A stretch of DNA of 64,000 nt, taken from assembly GCA_014058105.1 (NCBI GenBank), contig JACGCM010001747.1, positions 1,178,001-1,242,000 of the forward strand, given 5' to 3'. Both the position numbers and the translations under genes were made by a program. This stretch comes from Kingdonia uniflora. Taxonomy: Eukaryota; Streptophyta; Magnoliopsida; Ranunculales; Circaeasteraceae. The notes under the pieces are model-generated. The model searched no databases. It had not been told where the DNA came from and saw only the letters and a program-made list of their open reading frames with translations. Shown here piece by piece: positions 1-11,512 of the stretch (position 1 is the stretch's first letter; each line of letters starts with the position of its first letter).

Positions 1-360
1 AAAATTCCTTAAATTCGTAATCTTGCGCCAAACCCCACAACCGCAACTCACCACTACCTTGTTGCTTGCTACTCCACCCAAAATTTCCAATATAAACCTA
101 GATTATTATATATAATCTCTTTCCATAAACTTTGATCCTCCAGGCCAAATCTTCGTAACCACTTACCTAACAATGCCTTATTAATGTGCTAAAAACAAAA
201 CAAACAAGGGCAAAGATGTAGTTTCATTTATCTAGACTGGTAAATGTACCGTAGATGGAGGGAAAAGTTCCATTTTCAATTTACAAATGAAAGAAGAAAA
301 TTGAATAAGGTGGGGTCGTTTTCACGCACGTCAAACGGCTACTCCCTATTTTAGTAATTA
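1..360. other. Unassigned AT-rich flank
   Basis: No coding region or repeat boundary is recognised here. If the PUF gene ending at 3828 continues to the left, this stretch would lie inside its intron. A transposon flank is equally possible. Confidence 0.3.
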
Positions 361-646
361 TGTTTTATTCTATTTTAGTAATTCCTATTAGGAGTCTTAT
401 TAGGGTTTCTATTTTATGCTAGGTCTCTTCTCCTATAAAAGAGAGCCTAAAGCTTAATTTATTTCTTATGTTGGTTTTAGTGAGAGAAGGCTTAGCGTTA
501 GACAGTTATGTAGAGTTTGGAGTAAAACCCATAAACCCTAGGTTTCTTACCTTTATTTGTAAGCAATAAAGTGAATTTAATTCAAAGGCGAGTTTTAGGT
601 TAGTTTAATTGTGAATTAGATTGTTGCTTCCGCGTAGTTTTTAACA
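361..646 (+). mobile_element. LTR of an LTR retrotransposon (left member of a facing pair)
   Basis: The segment starts TGTTTTATTC and ends TTAACA, giving the usual TG...CA ends over 286 bp. It contains a TATA-like box (TCCTATAAAAG near 431). It is directly followed by a primer-binding-site-like string, TTGGCATCAGAG, which resembles the tRNA-iMet site TGGTATCAGAGC. A diverged copy lies in reverse orientation at 2867-3428. Both LTRs therefore point their internal side inward. This is not the direct-repeat arrangement of one intact element. Confidence 0.7.
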
Positions 647-647
647 A

Positions 648-660
648 ATTGGCATCAGAG
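648..660 (+). other. Primer binding site (tRNA-iMet type)
   Basis: ATTGGCATCAGAG follows the LTR end after one base. It differs slightly from the common plant primer binding site TGGTATCAGAGC. A matching site in reverse orientation (TTGGTACCAGAGC on the minus strand) sits at about 2850-2863. Confidence 0.65.
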
Positions 661-787
661 TGACGTTTGTTCCTTATTTTTCCTTCACCGACTGCTACTG
701 GTATATGCTACAGCTACAATAATGTCTACGTGTTACTACAATGATTTCTGCTAAAGTGATGTTAAGCCAAGAAGATTTAGAAGGATT

Positions 788-1387
788 ATGGGACAAGTTT
801 GGGTGGGAAGACTGCGAAGTAGAAACTACATAGAAAATTGGATAGAACAAAGACTCAAAAAGGACAAAAACATACTTCTACGAAAAGAAGCCAATGAAGT
901 ATGGATTCCGAATCGTCATGGATCGCAAATGTTTTTTATGTTTAAAAAAAGATCGACAAGAAAGGCACTTCAGATGCTCAAGAACTCAAATGTCAGAAAA
1001 GATGAGTTTCGGACGAGTGTAAGAGTTGAAATCGATATAGATGGCTTGAAGATTAACCACCACGATGTACCGACGGATAGAGAGGTTCCCCGTGCGACCG
1101 ATTTCATGGGTGGGGTAGGCGAAGATGCGTTGGAGAGTTCATGGTCATTGTCCTATGAAGGGGCCGCGATTATGGCGCGCGAAGTCCGCCCAATCAAAGT
1201 TACCAATCAAAATTTCCAATTGAAAGACAACACCGCCAAATCGAGGAAACCCTGGAAAGAGGATGGAGAATTCGTCGGTTCAATCACCGAAGTCCAGTGG
1301 ACCTCCTCAATCAAGGATAGGACTGGAAGGCACGAGCAAAACAATCGACTACAAACGGCGACCAAGAATGGTGTAGGCAACGAATAA
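788..1387 (+). pseudogene. ORF in retroelement internal region, unrecognised
   Basis: A 199-codon ATG ORF lies just inside the left LTR and primer binding site, where gag would be expected. The product is basic in its first third (KKRSTRKAL) and has no CCHC knuckle, protease or polymerase motif that I recognise. Another frame from about 751 also reads protein-like (MLSQEDLEGLWDKFGWEDC) until a stop at about 825. The gag frame may therefore be frameshifted, and this ORF may be partly fortuitous. No host function is suggested. It is best treated as decayed retroelement sequence. Confidence 0.3.
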
Positions 1388-2033
1388 GGATACTAGCGGA
1401 GCCCTAGTTGACACCCAAATACCAACCATTACTGATTTGGAAAAGGGAAGCTTGACAGCAACGTAGTTAATGATGGAACCATCAAGAGTTCTTTCACACT
1501 TCTTTACTGGAACTCGGGTTCTTATGGGATGTCAAACTTGGGAGAAAAGGAATCGTGAGTCTTCGACCCTGGAGATTCTACTTCATTAAACCTTGTTCTT
1601 AGACAAGAAAGAGGTACGTCTCCAACATGTAGCAAAGAGCAAATAATTGATGGGGGACCATCAGGGTTCGAGACAAGGTGGGCAATCCTCCTTGAGAAGA
1701 CTCGTCGGACTATGAGACTCTTCCGCTAGTTAATAAGGATAAACCTCTAATAATTGCAGTCTCCAGAAAAGGTATTTAATTTACAATTTATTAATTCACT
1801 TTTTCATACGATTGAAGACCGTCCAAACCATAATGTTAATCAATATTTGGGGATTTAAGACGAAGTCACACAAGTTTTTAGACAAAATGTTCAATGTTAC
1901 TCCTGTCTTCAAAATTTGTGGTTGACAAAAGAAATAACTCTGAGCATAGGACAACTACAAATCCTTCCACGGTAAAGTAACTATTGATGTCCCCAAAATT
2001 TTGTGTTTAACTTCATCCTAAGTCCCCCAAAAA

Positions 2034-2756
2034 TTATTTAAAATTCTGACGTGAACGGTCTTTAAAATCTTGTAAAAACACATCAACAAACTTTGAAGGA
2101 ATTACCTCTTCCGAAGACTCGTCAAAGATCGAGGGTTTAACAAAATCAATTAATGGGAGATTCTCAAAATTCTGCGACAATGTATGATCCTCAAAATCTA
2201 AGAAAGATTCATTACGGAAATCACGACTCGACTCCTGAATTTGTTGGACTAGGAGTATTAGTTTTGGGGTGGTGTTAGATTTCTTCGATTGGACTTCATG
2301 ATGATCGAAAACGTCAATCAGGTGAACTTCACGCATCAAAGTGCGACCCAATCGAGGAACTTTGATCGAGAACTTTTCAACACGTCTACGTCTTCCCCAC
2401 CTACAACATCAATCATACGGTGATCCCCCTCTCCGTCATCTCCTTGTAGTGGTTCATCTTCAAGCATACTCCATCAAATCTCATCGAATCCTCCGTCACA
2501 ACACTTGCCTCTAACCTTGTGATTTCAAAAATCTTCTTCTCTCCTACTTCTACTTCATCTTTAATAGCATCAGCAAATCTTTCGCCACCATCGTAACTCG
2601 CTAGAGCACGCAATTGGTAAGCATCGCCTCAAGTTGCTTAGACATCGTCGTGTTCGATGTCGTAAGCTCCTTGTTAAACTCCATAAGCAACTTGGTAGAC
2701 TCTTATACCATTTTCAATTGTTCGCCTTGCGTTTGCTTCTTTGGCATTTTCTTCCC
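2034..2756 (-). pseudogene. Gag-like remnant of the opposing LTR element
   Basis: Reading inward from the right-hand LTR on the minus strand, an ATG near 2756 opens a lysine/glutamine-rich start (MPKKQTQGEQLK). After it come in-frame stops and two open stretches, 2413-2613 (acidic, 66 codons) and 2034-2351 (105 codons). Position after a primer binding site and the charged composition suit the start of a gag-like frame. There is no zinc knuckle and no pol, so this is a broken or non-autonomous copy. Confidence 0.35.
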
Positions 2757-2866
2757 CATTGTTGCTGAAAAAATTCTCCGCCAAAATCTTTATAGCTCCG
2801 CAAAAATCACTGTAACAGTCGGTGTAAAAAAACCGTAGAATCTTGCTAGCTCTGGTACCAAGTTTC

Positions 2867-3428
2867 TACGTATGTGGAAGCACTTACTCAACACAATTAA
2901 ACTAACCTAAAACTCGTCTTTGAATTAAACTCACTTAATCGTATAAAATAAAGGTCAAAAGACCTAAGGTTTATGAGATTTACCTCAAACTCTACATCTC
3001 TCTAAGGCTAAGTTTTTCTCTCTCACTCAAACAAACATAAGAAATAAACTAAGCTTAGGCTCCCTTTTATGGGAGAAGAGACCTAACACAAATAGAACCC
3101 CTAGCTAGACTCTAATTAGGAGACTTCTCCTAATTATAATGCAAATTGTAAGGAGTTGGGTCAGGCCCAAGGTGGGAACCCGACTGGATTGGGGTGTCCT
3201 ACGGACTCCTAACAAGCCCATATAACATTAAGGTTTATAGGTAGAGTTTGAGACAGAGTATATAACCCTATTAAGGGTTTAGCATTTGTAGTCACAGAGA
3301 AACACAAGCAACCTATCAATAATAACTCTCTACTTTTCTCTCATATTATGTGTATGATTGTTCAGTAGAATAGATTATCCAACACAAATCAAATAAACTA
3401 ATTAGAAATAACTAAAATAGAGTGGCCA
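2867..3428 (-). mobile_element. LTR, minus orientation, interrupted by a solo LTR
   Basis: The reverse complement matches the LTR at 361-646. Shared blocks include GGTCTCTTCTCC next to TATAAAAG, TTTATTTCTTATG and GAGTTTTAGGTTAG. Its outer part is split by another solo LTR at 3147-3384, and similarity resumes beyond that insertion (CTATTTTAGTTATTTCTAATTAG near 3390-3420). A minus-strand primer binding site follows at about 2850-2863. The outer boundary at 3428 is approximate. Confidence 0.6.
3147..3384 (+). mobile_element. Solo LTR (Ty1/copia-like) with CAAAT target duplication
   Basis: A 238-bp segment begins TGTAAGGAGTTGGG and ends TTATCCAACA. It is flanked by the perfect 5-bp direct repeat CAAAT (3142-3146 and 3385-3389). 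A related LTR lies at 59157-59389 and a third, diverged one on the minus strand at about 37.9-38.2 kb. No internal domain is attached, so it is a solo LTR produced by LTR-LTR recombination. It inserted into the older LTR at 2867-3428, which makes it the younger insertion. Confidence 0.8.
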
Positions 3429-3827
3429 TGCAAGGTAGAGACAATCGCCTGTGTGGGTATTGTGACGACTACGTGACTTATCAAGTATAGTAGTTGTAAA
3501 TTACAAAATATTTAACGGTTTTACGGGCCCACAAAACAAACAAAAAAGTATAGATATGGCTGAAAACCCGCCGTCGACTCTTTTTGTCACGTAAGGCACG
3601 TAAGTCTATATTTGGTGGCATTCCACGAAGAGTAAACTGGTCTAAAAAATATCACCAAAGTCTACATACATGACATATATGAAGTAGTAGGAATGTGAAT
3701 TTACAAATTGCTGTAACAATTAATGACTTCTTTAAGAAAGCAAGTGGCATTTGACAGATATTAATAAAAGATGACAACATATTTATTTTATATATAGAAA
3801 GCAAAATGTCGGGAAGTTATAACAAAC
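3429..3827. other. Probable intron sequence 3' of the last visible PUF exon
   Basis: The PUF exon ending at 3828 is followed on the minus strand by a GT splice donor. The sequence beyond it has no recognisable coding match to the missing PUF repeats 7 and 8. If the gene is intact, this stretch and the transposons to its left form a large intron. Confidence 0.4.
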
Positions 3828-6800
3828 CTGAACAACATAATTCCCATACTGGTCGTGACCCAACATGCAAACAGAATTCATAATCTCATCCATCATTATT
3901 TGCTGTGTTTTAGGATCGCTACAATGCTCTAAAACTCTCTACAAAACAGAAACGTGAATCCTTTCGCATATTAAACAGATGAATGCAGCTCCTTGAACAC
4001 AGAAAGAAAAAACCAGGAAATAAAATTGATAAAAATAAATAAATACGAACTTGTATAACACGGCAGCCATATGGATGGGTTGATAATGTCACAACTTGAT
4101 TATAGAAGGTTGATATGATAAACTGAATTTCTTCTTGAGGAATGCATTCAATACACTTTTGAATCACGTGGTTCCCATTCTGATCACGTACACACCTCAT
4201 GATATGACCATCAAGCTCTGCAACCATTTTTGTCTGCTGGTCCAAGTCTACAACTTCTATTGCCTGCATATTTTCAAGTACTCAATTTCTTCTCAAATAA
4301 AACTTATAACCAGCTGAGACATTCCTAGTAACCCAAATTTTTAATATATTAGTGTACTAGACGTTTTGAGCAAGTGGTCGAGTTTGAAAATTTTGTGTCA
4401 AAACTCAACCCAATACGTTCACCAACTCCAAAATGATGTCTGAAATGCCGTAATATGCGAGATATGTACCTTCTGGATCACCCGACAACCATACATTTGA
4501 AGGCTAAGTGCCAGCACATTTCCATTGAGAACATTTGCCAGTTCTCGTGTCTGAGATGAGGTCCCATGCTCAAAAAACTGCACAAAGAGCCAAAATAAGG
4601 AACAGCTATAATATAGTTACAAGAACTGAATCCTTATAGTATCTTCCATAAAGGGTTTGTACCTTTTGGATTACATAGTTACCAAAAACGTCAGTCATCA
4701 GTGAGAATGCTTGAGGCATGATTTCTTCGAAAACCATGTTCTTCTCCTCCACTGTGGCTGTTTCAAGCTTTTGCTGAATGAACCGACTTCCATATTGATC
4801 AGAACTGCTCATGGAATAAGCTGAATGAGACAAATCTGGTGCTTAAATTATGCAGTGGCACAAAGAGCATATCCATAAAGATTTTCTAAAAAACACACAA
4901 GATTTTATGTGTTTTGTTACAGCTTTAAAGTCCTTACAGTTATCAAATAAAGGGGGCTAAAACAGCAAACATAAATAATCCAACAGCCGGCTCTTGTTTT
5001 TTGGGTCAGGAGTCAAGAGCCTGTTCACTAGTCCAAAAATCCCTATTTATAAGTAATTAAAAAAAAACAGTAGGTGGGTCAGGAGTCAAGAGCCTGTTCA
5101 CTTGTCCAAAAATCCCCATTTATAAGTAATTAAAAAAAACAGTAGGTCAGGCAATGCCGTCCAATATCTAATGCAGTTCTATGCCATTTGGGGAATATTA
5201 TATCACCATTAGAAGGAAAGGGTAATTTTTGCCCTTATAAGAACTTAATAGTAAAAATGGAGATGTCGTAGTAGTTCTGCGAGCAGTGTGCACCTGAATT
5301 CACCAACATAACCGGCAATTTCTGAAAGTTCAAAACATCTGGTTTTGTTGCTTTTAAATTCTTCAAGTAGTGACGAGGGAAAGCTCTCAGCGCCAGCTTC
5401 CGAGTGCCAGGATCCCATCACACCTAAGTTTTTCATTCCAGAAGGAAATCGCATATTACGCTCATTATGCCTCATCGGGCTACCAGGACCAACAGGAGAA
5501 TTTGGTCCAACAGGACTTCCCGGATAAGATCCAAGACCAAATGTGGGATTCCCATAGTAACCAGGATTTAAAGCAAGAGATTTTCCTAGAAAGGGGACAC
5601 CATACGGTGATTTCTGAGGTGAAAGTGCTGCAATATAGGCTTTCTGAAGCTCCAATAGGTCCACATTTGAATTTCCCATGTAGCTTCTATCAATAGAAGG
5701 GTCATTAACAGCAGCAAAATGTGCTAAGTACTGAAGATACATAGGATCCATTACTGGCACCGTTTGATTCCCAATTCTCTGAAGATTCTGCAATTCCACG
5801 GCCCCAGATAAATTTGTTCCCAAAGGCAAACCGCCATAGAATGCCCTGGAGTCTATGCCGTTGGCTACCATTACAGATGCGGCAGCAACGTTTTCGTATA
5901 GAGGAGGCAAATTACTGTTTCCAAATTGACTAGCCATCATAGATGGCAGAGCCTGATTTACAGGATGTGCATTTAACCCGTAATTCGCAAACCCCGGATT
6001 AGTACCATCACTATAGTGATAGTGAGAAGGTGAACCAGTGGCTCCATTCAAGTAAAAGTGGGCAGATTGCTCATGGTTGATCTGCTCTACCCCAAGGTCC
6101 CCAACTACATTGAGGGCTTTAGTTGATCCAAAATTACCCGAATTAGATTTTGTTAGATATAGGTTTTGTTTGATATGGCTTTGACCACTAGGCAGGTTGA
6201 AAAGAAAATTTTGATGATCATCAATTTGCTGCTGAATCTGAGATTGCTGATGCATTTCACCATCGCCAGCATTCGCTGACAAACTCATGCCTGACAAAGC
6301 AGCTACAAGATCGGTGGAGTCACTCATACCAGAAGAAATACCATTGAATGACTTTAGTCCATTGTTAATTCTCTTATTCGCTCCCACTGGAGGAAGACCG
6401 GGACTAGGGGCCCTAGAAATAAGTTGAGGATGAGGGGTGGTACTTCCTGAGAGAGAGGGAGATAAAGAAGACGGAAAGGCGTGAGAAGCTGATGCACCAA
6501 TGGTTTGGGCTGACGACAGTCCTGGAACACTTCCAGATAATAAAGCATCCGGGAATGCCAATTCATGATGCAATTGAGCAAGCTGAGCTTCAACAGAACC
6601 CATTGTATCAACATCATTACTGAAAGCATTGCGGCTAGCTGGACGAGAAGGGTGGTGCACTGGGATAGGAGATGTACGCCCCATATCATCCTGCATGGAA
6701 ACCAAAATCTTAATACCCCAAAGAATTATTGAGGTCAAATTAACTGAGAAGAGAAAGAGAGGGAAGAAGAATGAAGTATTCAAAAAAGCCATTAATTTAA

Positions 6801-8149
6801 ACCAAACAGAGTAAAAATAAGATCACATGCAACTTGACAGGAATAAAAAGAACTAATAATACAGAGTCGCTAGTCAACGAATCTTTGGTAACAAAACTGG
6901 GAGAAGCTTCATGCATGTAAATTGGTATTTTTTTGCAATGAATTATGAAAACATACATGACAATCACAAAAGCTGTAAAAAGTAAGCACAAGTAAAAGTC
7001 AAATCTACGGAAAATCCAAAAGAACCCACCATTTTTTACAACTACATGATTCAAATTTAACTTCAATTTTAGATAATATTAAACTCAAGAGTGGGAAATT
7101 TGTGACTCTTTTGGAAAGAATCTTTGGACAATAGAACATTAATTTTGACTTCTTTTCAAGCAATTTTATAAGCAATTTTAGAGGGATTGGGATGAATTTT
7201 CCAGAATTGTTCATTTGAGAAGTTAAGTTTTGTTCTTGTTTAGTTAGTAGAATCGAAGACAAAACGCAATTCTAGCGATTGTATTTTCTATACATTTTAA
7301 GATTCCCTAACAGCAAGTTAAGTTACAACGGAGTAGTTTGAAGAACTCGCTCATACGTTTTTTTAATTGTGAGTCAAACATTAAATAAACTGCTTTAAGA
7401 AGATGAAGGTTTGCTACACAGTACATAGTTATAATCATTTTTGCATTTAAAATAAAAATCACAAATCTCAATTGATGATCCCGTAACAAAGTAGCGAGCT
7501 TTCCTACTACACCTACAATATCGTCACAAACAAGAAACTTGTATTAAGGTATTATTCATCAACTTTATCGAACATAATATCTCACCTGAAAGATATCAGC
7601 AAGGCTCTTCTTTTTGTTCCCCAGTCCAATCCCAGAAAAGCCAATGAGACCATCACTTCCCCACTCCGCTGAAGATTGCAGTTGTCTCGAATCAAGCTCA
7701 CCTTCTTCTTTCTGTGAATTAAAACCAGGTTGTGACGAGAACAACGATCTATTTCCCCCTTCACCCACATGATTATTATTACTAACCCTCCTTCTATCTC
7801 CAATTCCACCTAAACCCGACCTCTGCGCAACCCGCCAATCCTCCTTCGACAACAACGGTGGTGGAAGGCGAGGGTTTAGATTCCCATTAGAGTAGTAATA
7901 AGAAAGGTAGGCCGGATCAGACCTTATCTCATCGTCCGTAAGAGAAGAATTGACACCGCTCTGTCCCCCACCACCAAACAACCCTCCAACAGCCGCCAAC
8001 GACCCTTGGACTGTCGGAGGTGCAGAGCCACTCCTATAAACATTCAACTCACGCTCCCGATCATTCGCCTCTTGCCACCTCTGCTCTCGCCTCAACATTC
8101 CTAACTCCTTCCCTAAATCCTCCCCAAACGATCCCATTTCAGACAACAT
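3828..8149 (-). CDS. APUM: Pumilio/PUF RNA-binding protein (APUM1-3 type), 3' end missing from window
   Basis: The product is a PUF-family post-transcriptional regulator that binds 3' UTR elements of the UGUANAUA type. Coding exons by GT-AG boundaries are 8149-7586, 6690-5294, 4804-4663, 4577-4470, 4263-4051 and 3938-3828; phases agree and give 845 codons. The start is the ATG at 8149 ([17 protein letters not shown]), with an in-frame stop just upstream at 8165-8167. Residues 1 to about 630 are the long low-complexity N-terminus typical of plant Pumilios ([30 protein letters not shown]-like region). PUF repeat 1 starts near residue 638. Recognition triplets visible in repeats 2-6 are NY..Q, CR..Q, NH..Q, CR..Q and NY..Q, as expected for this family. 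Repeats 7 and 8 and the C-terminus are absent. The intron-5 donor is a weak GTTCGT. The gene may continue left of the window or be truncated. Confidence 0.9.
5003..5147. repeat. 73-bp tandem duplication in PUF intron 2
   Basis: Two nearly identical 73-bp copies begin GGGTCAGGAGTCAAGAGCC at 5003 and 5076. Both end in an A-run followed by CAGTAGGT. They lie in the intron between the exons at 5294 and 4804. No coding or splice role is evident. Confidence 0.85.
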
Positions 8150-9304
8150 CTTCGCCAGCAACAACTAAATAACCCTAAAACTTCACCAAAAAATCACCTT
8201 TTTTACCCCCAAAAGCTCACTCAGCTGAAACAACACTCTCTCAAATGTAAAAAACTTAAGAAAAAATAATATTTCCCCTTTAAACACTGATCAAACACTT
8301 ATATCTCAATCCAAAACTTCAAAATCACCTAAACCAACCTAAACCCTAAATCAAAATCACAACACAATAATAATCTCCGATTCACCTATAAACAGTACTC
8401 AAAACAGTAAATTAACCTCAACTGAGTTCGAATTTACCAATGAATCGAAACCCCAAACACGCAAATGAGAGCTACCTCTGGTTTCAAAACCCTAATTTCA
8501 ACGATCGGTGATTGATTCCGCCATTTTTACTGCTCAAAGATCAAAACTTTTTTGTATTTGAGAGAAAGAAATAAAAGGTGAGTAGTAGGAGAAGAGAAAA
8601 AGAGTGTGTAAGTGAGAATGATAAGCACGAGAGAGGGGGAGTTATCGAGACCGTTGGATTTACACGTGGACGTTGGAGATTTATCCGGCCAAAATTTCTC
8701 TTGCAAGAACCCTTTAGGGTTTTATTTTTTCACTTAGAGGTGAATTACCAACGGGACATTTGTGTCATATTTTTGTAAATTTGTTTGAGACATTTGATTA
8801 AGGGATTTATTAAGCTTGAACTCTCTTTTAAGGTTAGAGTTTAGGGTGGGTCCATTGATTTTGTAGGGAGATAATGATGTTTTCTCTTTAGATTCTTGTC
8901 ACTCATCTTGTTTAGAGTCGATCGCTATCGCTCTGCTCTCTGAGGCTAACCCTTGTAGAGGTATCTATGAGATTCCATCTTACTCGTATGCACAATTATA
9001 ATGCAGTTATATTGGTTTCAAAGATATGATCATACAGTGACAGAAGTTATGAGGAAGATAAGTATTTTGATGCAAGGTCTCGCAATAGATAAGTAATGCC
9101 ATAAATCGATCAATAGTAGTAAACTACTGAAGAATAGTATGGTATCAGAGTTATTCTTGACAGCTGCCTTAATTGAGGGTCGAGTCATTATTTTATGAAG
9201 GTTTGAGGTAATGTAACAGTGTTACGTTCTGTTGTAGTAATTGTTTTAAAAGCCCAAACTTTGCCAATTTTTGAAATAAATAATAATACATGTGATGCTT
9301 CCAA
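8150..9304. promoter_or_regulatory. 5' UTR/promoter region of the PUF gene and upstream DNA
   Basis: Immediately upstream of the PUF start codon, in minus-strand orientation, are T-rich and C-rich stretches typical of a plant 5' UTR up to about 8570. A possible 5' UTR splice donor (CCAGAGGTAGCTC on the minus strand, near 8470-8480) suggests a leader intron, but this is not proven. No clear TATA box was assigned. From about 8800 to 9300 I see no gene or repeat boundary. Confidence 0.4.
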
Positions 9305-9615
9305 TATTATAGTTATTTGCGGGTCTTAGTAGCTAATTTCCTTTTATTGAGGAGTGTTAAATATCAAGTGGGTCCCATACGAAATCTGTTATCACCTCGT
9401 ATCTCTATACTGTTACTAATTTAAGAGGTTCTGTTGAGATTTGTCGTGCTTGTGCAGGTAGTAAACTATGTAACTTCTCATTTATTTGGTTATCTTAAAC
9501 ATTTTTGTATGGATACTATTTTATTAAGCTGCCTTGCTAAACATGGAAAATGACATTCTAATGATAATATTCATTGGTAGTACTATAAAATATGGCAGAA
9601 GTGGCAACAATGTCA
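9305..9615. repeat. Dispersed repeat, copy A (diverged copy at about 37460-37765)
   Basis: This stretch aligns in the same orientation with 37460-37765. Shared landmarks in order are GTGGGTCCCA, TCATTTAAG/CTAATTTAAG, GTCGTG(C/T)TTGTG, GTTATCTTAAACAT and TGATATTCATTG followed by GTAGTA. The two copies lie about 28 kb apart with both Tat-like elements between them. It is non-coding, and no terminal repeats or target duplications were found. Confidence 0.55.
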
Positions 9616-10320
9616 TAACTAGGGTTGTCAATGGGCCTATATCTGATATGGTCTGATTCATTAACAAAGGATCAGGATCGGGAAAAAAATGATCATCCAC
9701 GACCCGATCCGTTAATGATCCTACCATTTTAGTTAGCGGATCAGGTTAGGATTCACCATGACCCGATCCGTTAAGGGTATTTGAGTAATGTATTATTTAT
9801 ATATATATATACATATTATAAATATATATATAAAAAAAGAGTAGTAGAGATGGTTTAGGGCAGACAAGAGTTAGAATTAGGCTTGCATCTCCTATTCTCC
9901 ACCATCATTGAATTTCAATACTCAAGACTTTACCTCACTCTGTCTCTCTTAAAATAGAAATGTACTTGAGAGATAAGGATGGTTGATGATGTACTTTAAT
10001 GGGGTTCGTGTATTATCACATCTAAAGAACCTCTCTTCTGGATTCGAAAGGTAAAACATCTAATGCACTATTTGGGATTGCTTTCATTGCCCTCATTTTG
10101 AACTTAATTTTTTACTTCCTATTACAGTTTTTTTTTCTCTCTCTTGAGAGATAGATGTCTTGAGAGAAAGATATTTATCCATTGATTCTCTCTCTCTCAA
10201 GCTATGTTCTTCAACTCTCAAAAATTGGATGATCATTCATGGTCAAGACCTTTCCTTTTATAGATGAAGGAGAGGGTTACATGTTTAGTAAGATATTATT
10301 ATCACCAAATCAAATATAAT
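9616..10320. other. Non-coding DNA with short repeats and AT-rich run
   Basis: The motif GACCCGATCCGTTAA occurs twice (9701-9715 and 9760-9774) near the phrase TAGGGTTGTCAATGGGC, which resembles the end of some plant hAT-type elements. No matching opposite end was found. A TA-rich run covers about 9795-9832, and CT/GA-rich inverted stretches lie at about 10137-10205. I see no gene here. Confidence 0.45.
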
Positions 10321-10813
10321 TGCAGTAACAGATTCCCCATATTCGACAAGAATAAGCCAGCATGATATAGTCAAAGGTAGCTCAACATTGTATAGTCAAA
10401 GACAGCTCAGCATTCTAGAAGATACTATGAGTCCTCGACTTACAAAAAGTAGTCGTTGAAGCCTGGTCAAGAGAGAACTGTTAGAGATCCGTGAAGTTCG
10501 CCCACTTCCCCCAGAATAGGAGAATATTTATTTCTTTTTATAAACTGCATGTATCTACTATAAATACAGGTAGAGAATAGATTCTAAAGGACCCCACAAT
10601 TCTTACGATCTACACTCCTTAACCCAAGCAACACTCCAAAAGCTTGTAATAATTAACATCTACTAGATCTTACATCAAACCCTCCTCGAGGTCGTGGTTT
10701 TTCTCAATTTTTACTGAGTTTTCCATGTAAAATCCTGGTTGCTTAGCTCTTTATACGCAATCCTTACAAATAGTATTGGTAAAGGTTTTCCTTCCGTAAA
10801 ACACGTCATTACA
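10321..10813 (+). repeat. Left LTR of element 1
   Basis: The LTR is 493 bp, starts TGCAGTAACAG and ends CATTACA. Its core promoter TATA (TACTATAAATACA) lies inside an imperfect palindrome at 10545-10573 (CTGCATGTA and TACAGGTAG arms). It is followed directly by the primer binding site. Confidence 0.88.
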
Positions 10814-10832
10814 ATTGGCTTCGTCTGTGGGA
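10814..10832 (+). other. Primer binding site of element 1
   Basis: ATTGGCTTCGTCTGTGGGA abuts the LTR end. It is a one- to two-base variant of the common plant Ty3/gypsy site TTGGCGCCGTCTGTGGG. Element 2 has ATTGGCACCGTCTGTGAG in the same place. Confidence 0.8.
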
Positions 10833-10879
10833 AAAACTATACATTTCTTTACCAACTCTAATCTATCATCATTACAATG

Positions 10880-11512
10880 ACCAACATGAATCTCATAAGC
10901 TAATCCAGCACGGTGAGAGATCATGACAATAATTCGATATCGGGAACAGTCGACCATCATAGTGCAGTGGTCAAACTCCAAAAACAAATGGCTGCAGAAA
11001 AAGCCCAAAGAGTAGAAGATCAACGAATCCACACCGAAGCTCTTCAAGTGGAGAGAGATGAACGAAGAAGAGCGCTGGACCATCAAAGTCAGACACATCA
11101 AAAAGAGATAGATAGACTAAGAAGGACTCAGGATAGACTCACGGTCAGGCAAGCGTCACATCTATGAGCCCGAAGTATTCATTGGTCCAGAGAAACCCAA
11201 AGAGATGATCAACCAAGAGAAGATCGATTGCGATCTTCTTGATCTAGATCTAGAAATCCAGATAGAGTTTCTCGGTATTTTGGACTCACATCTTCAGCAT
11301 CAACAACTCAAGGTAGTCGACGCACTCGTCATCAAACTCCCCCACCACATGAAAGAAGACTAATCAGGGATCGATTGGGACTAGAATGACAAGAAGATTT
11401 TGATCCCCAAATCGTAGCTCTACCAATTCCTCCTCAATAGTTTATCACATTAGATGACCTAAACAACATAATCAATGCCATAAACTCTTATATACCAGGC
11501 TTCAACAAAATC
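10880..11512 (+). pseudogene. Gag N-terminal remnant fused by deletion to RT
   Basis: From about 10913 the plus strand encodes a charged, coiled-coil-like Gag start (VVKLQKQMAAEKAQRVEDQ...) that stops at 11165. Arginine/serine-rich codons continue in other frames to about 11400. The sequence then passes within a few codons into the reverse transcriptase motif. Most of Gag, the protease and the front half of RT are therefore deleted. No CCHC knuckle is present. Confidence 0.6.

Noticed and set aside
5345..5696. Plus-strand frames within the PUF exon
   Set aside because: They lie opposite a well-supported coding exon and have no recognisable domain.
9616..9840. Possible hAT transposon end (TAGGGTTGTCAATGGGC)
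   Set aside because: No matching inverted end or 8-bp target duplication was found.
10137..10205. CT/GA-rich inverted stretches
   Set aside because: Simple-sequence DNA forms such palindromes readily; no other feature supports a function.
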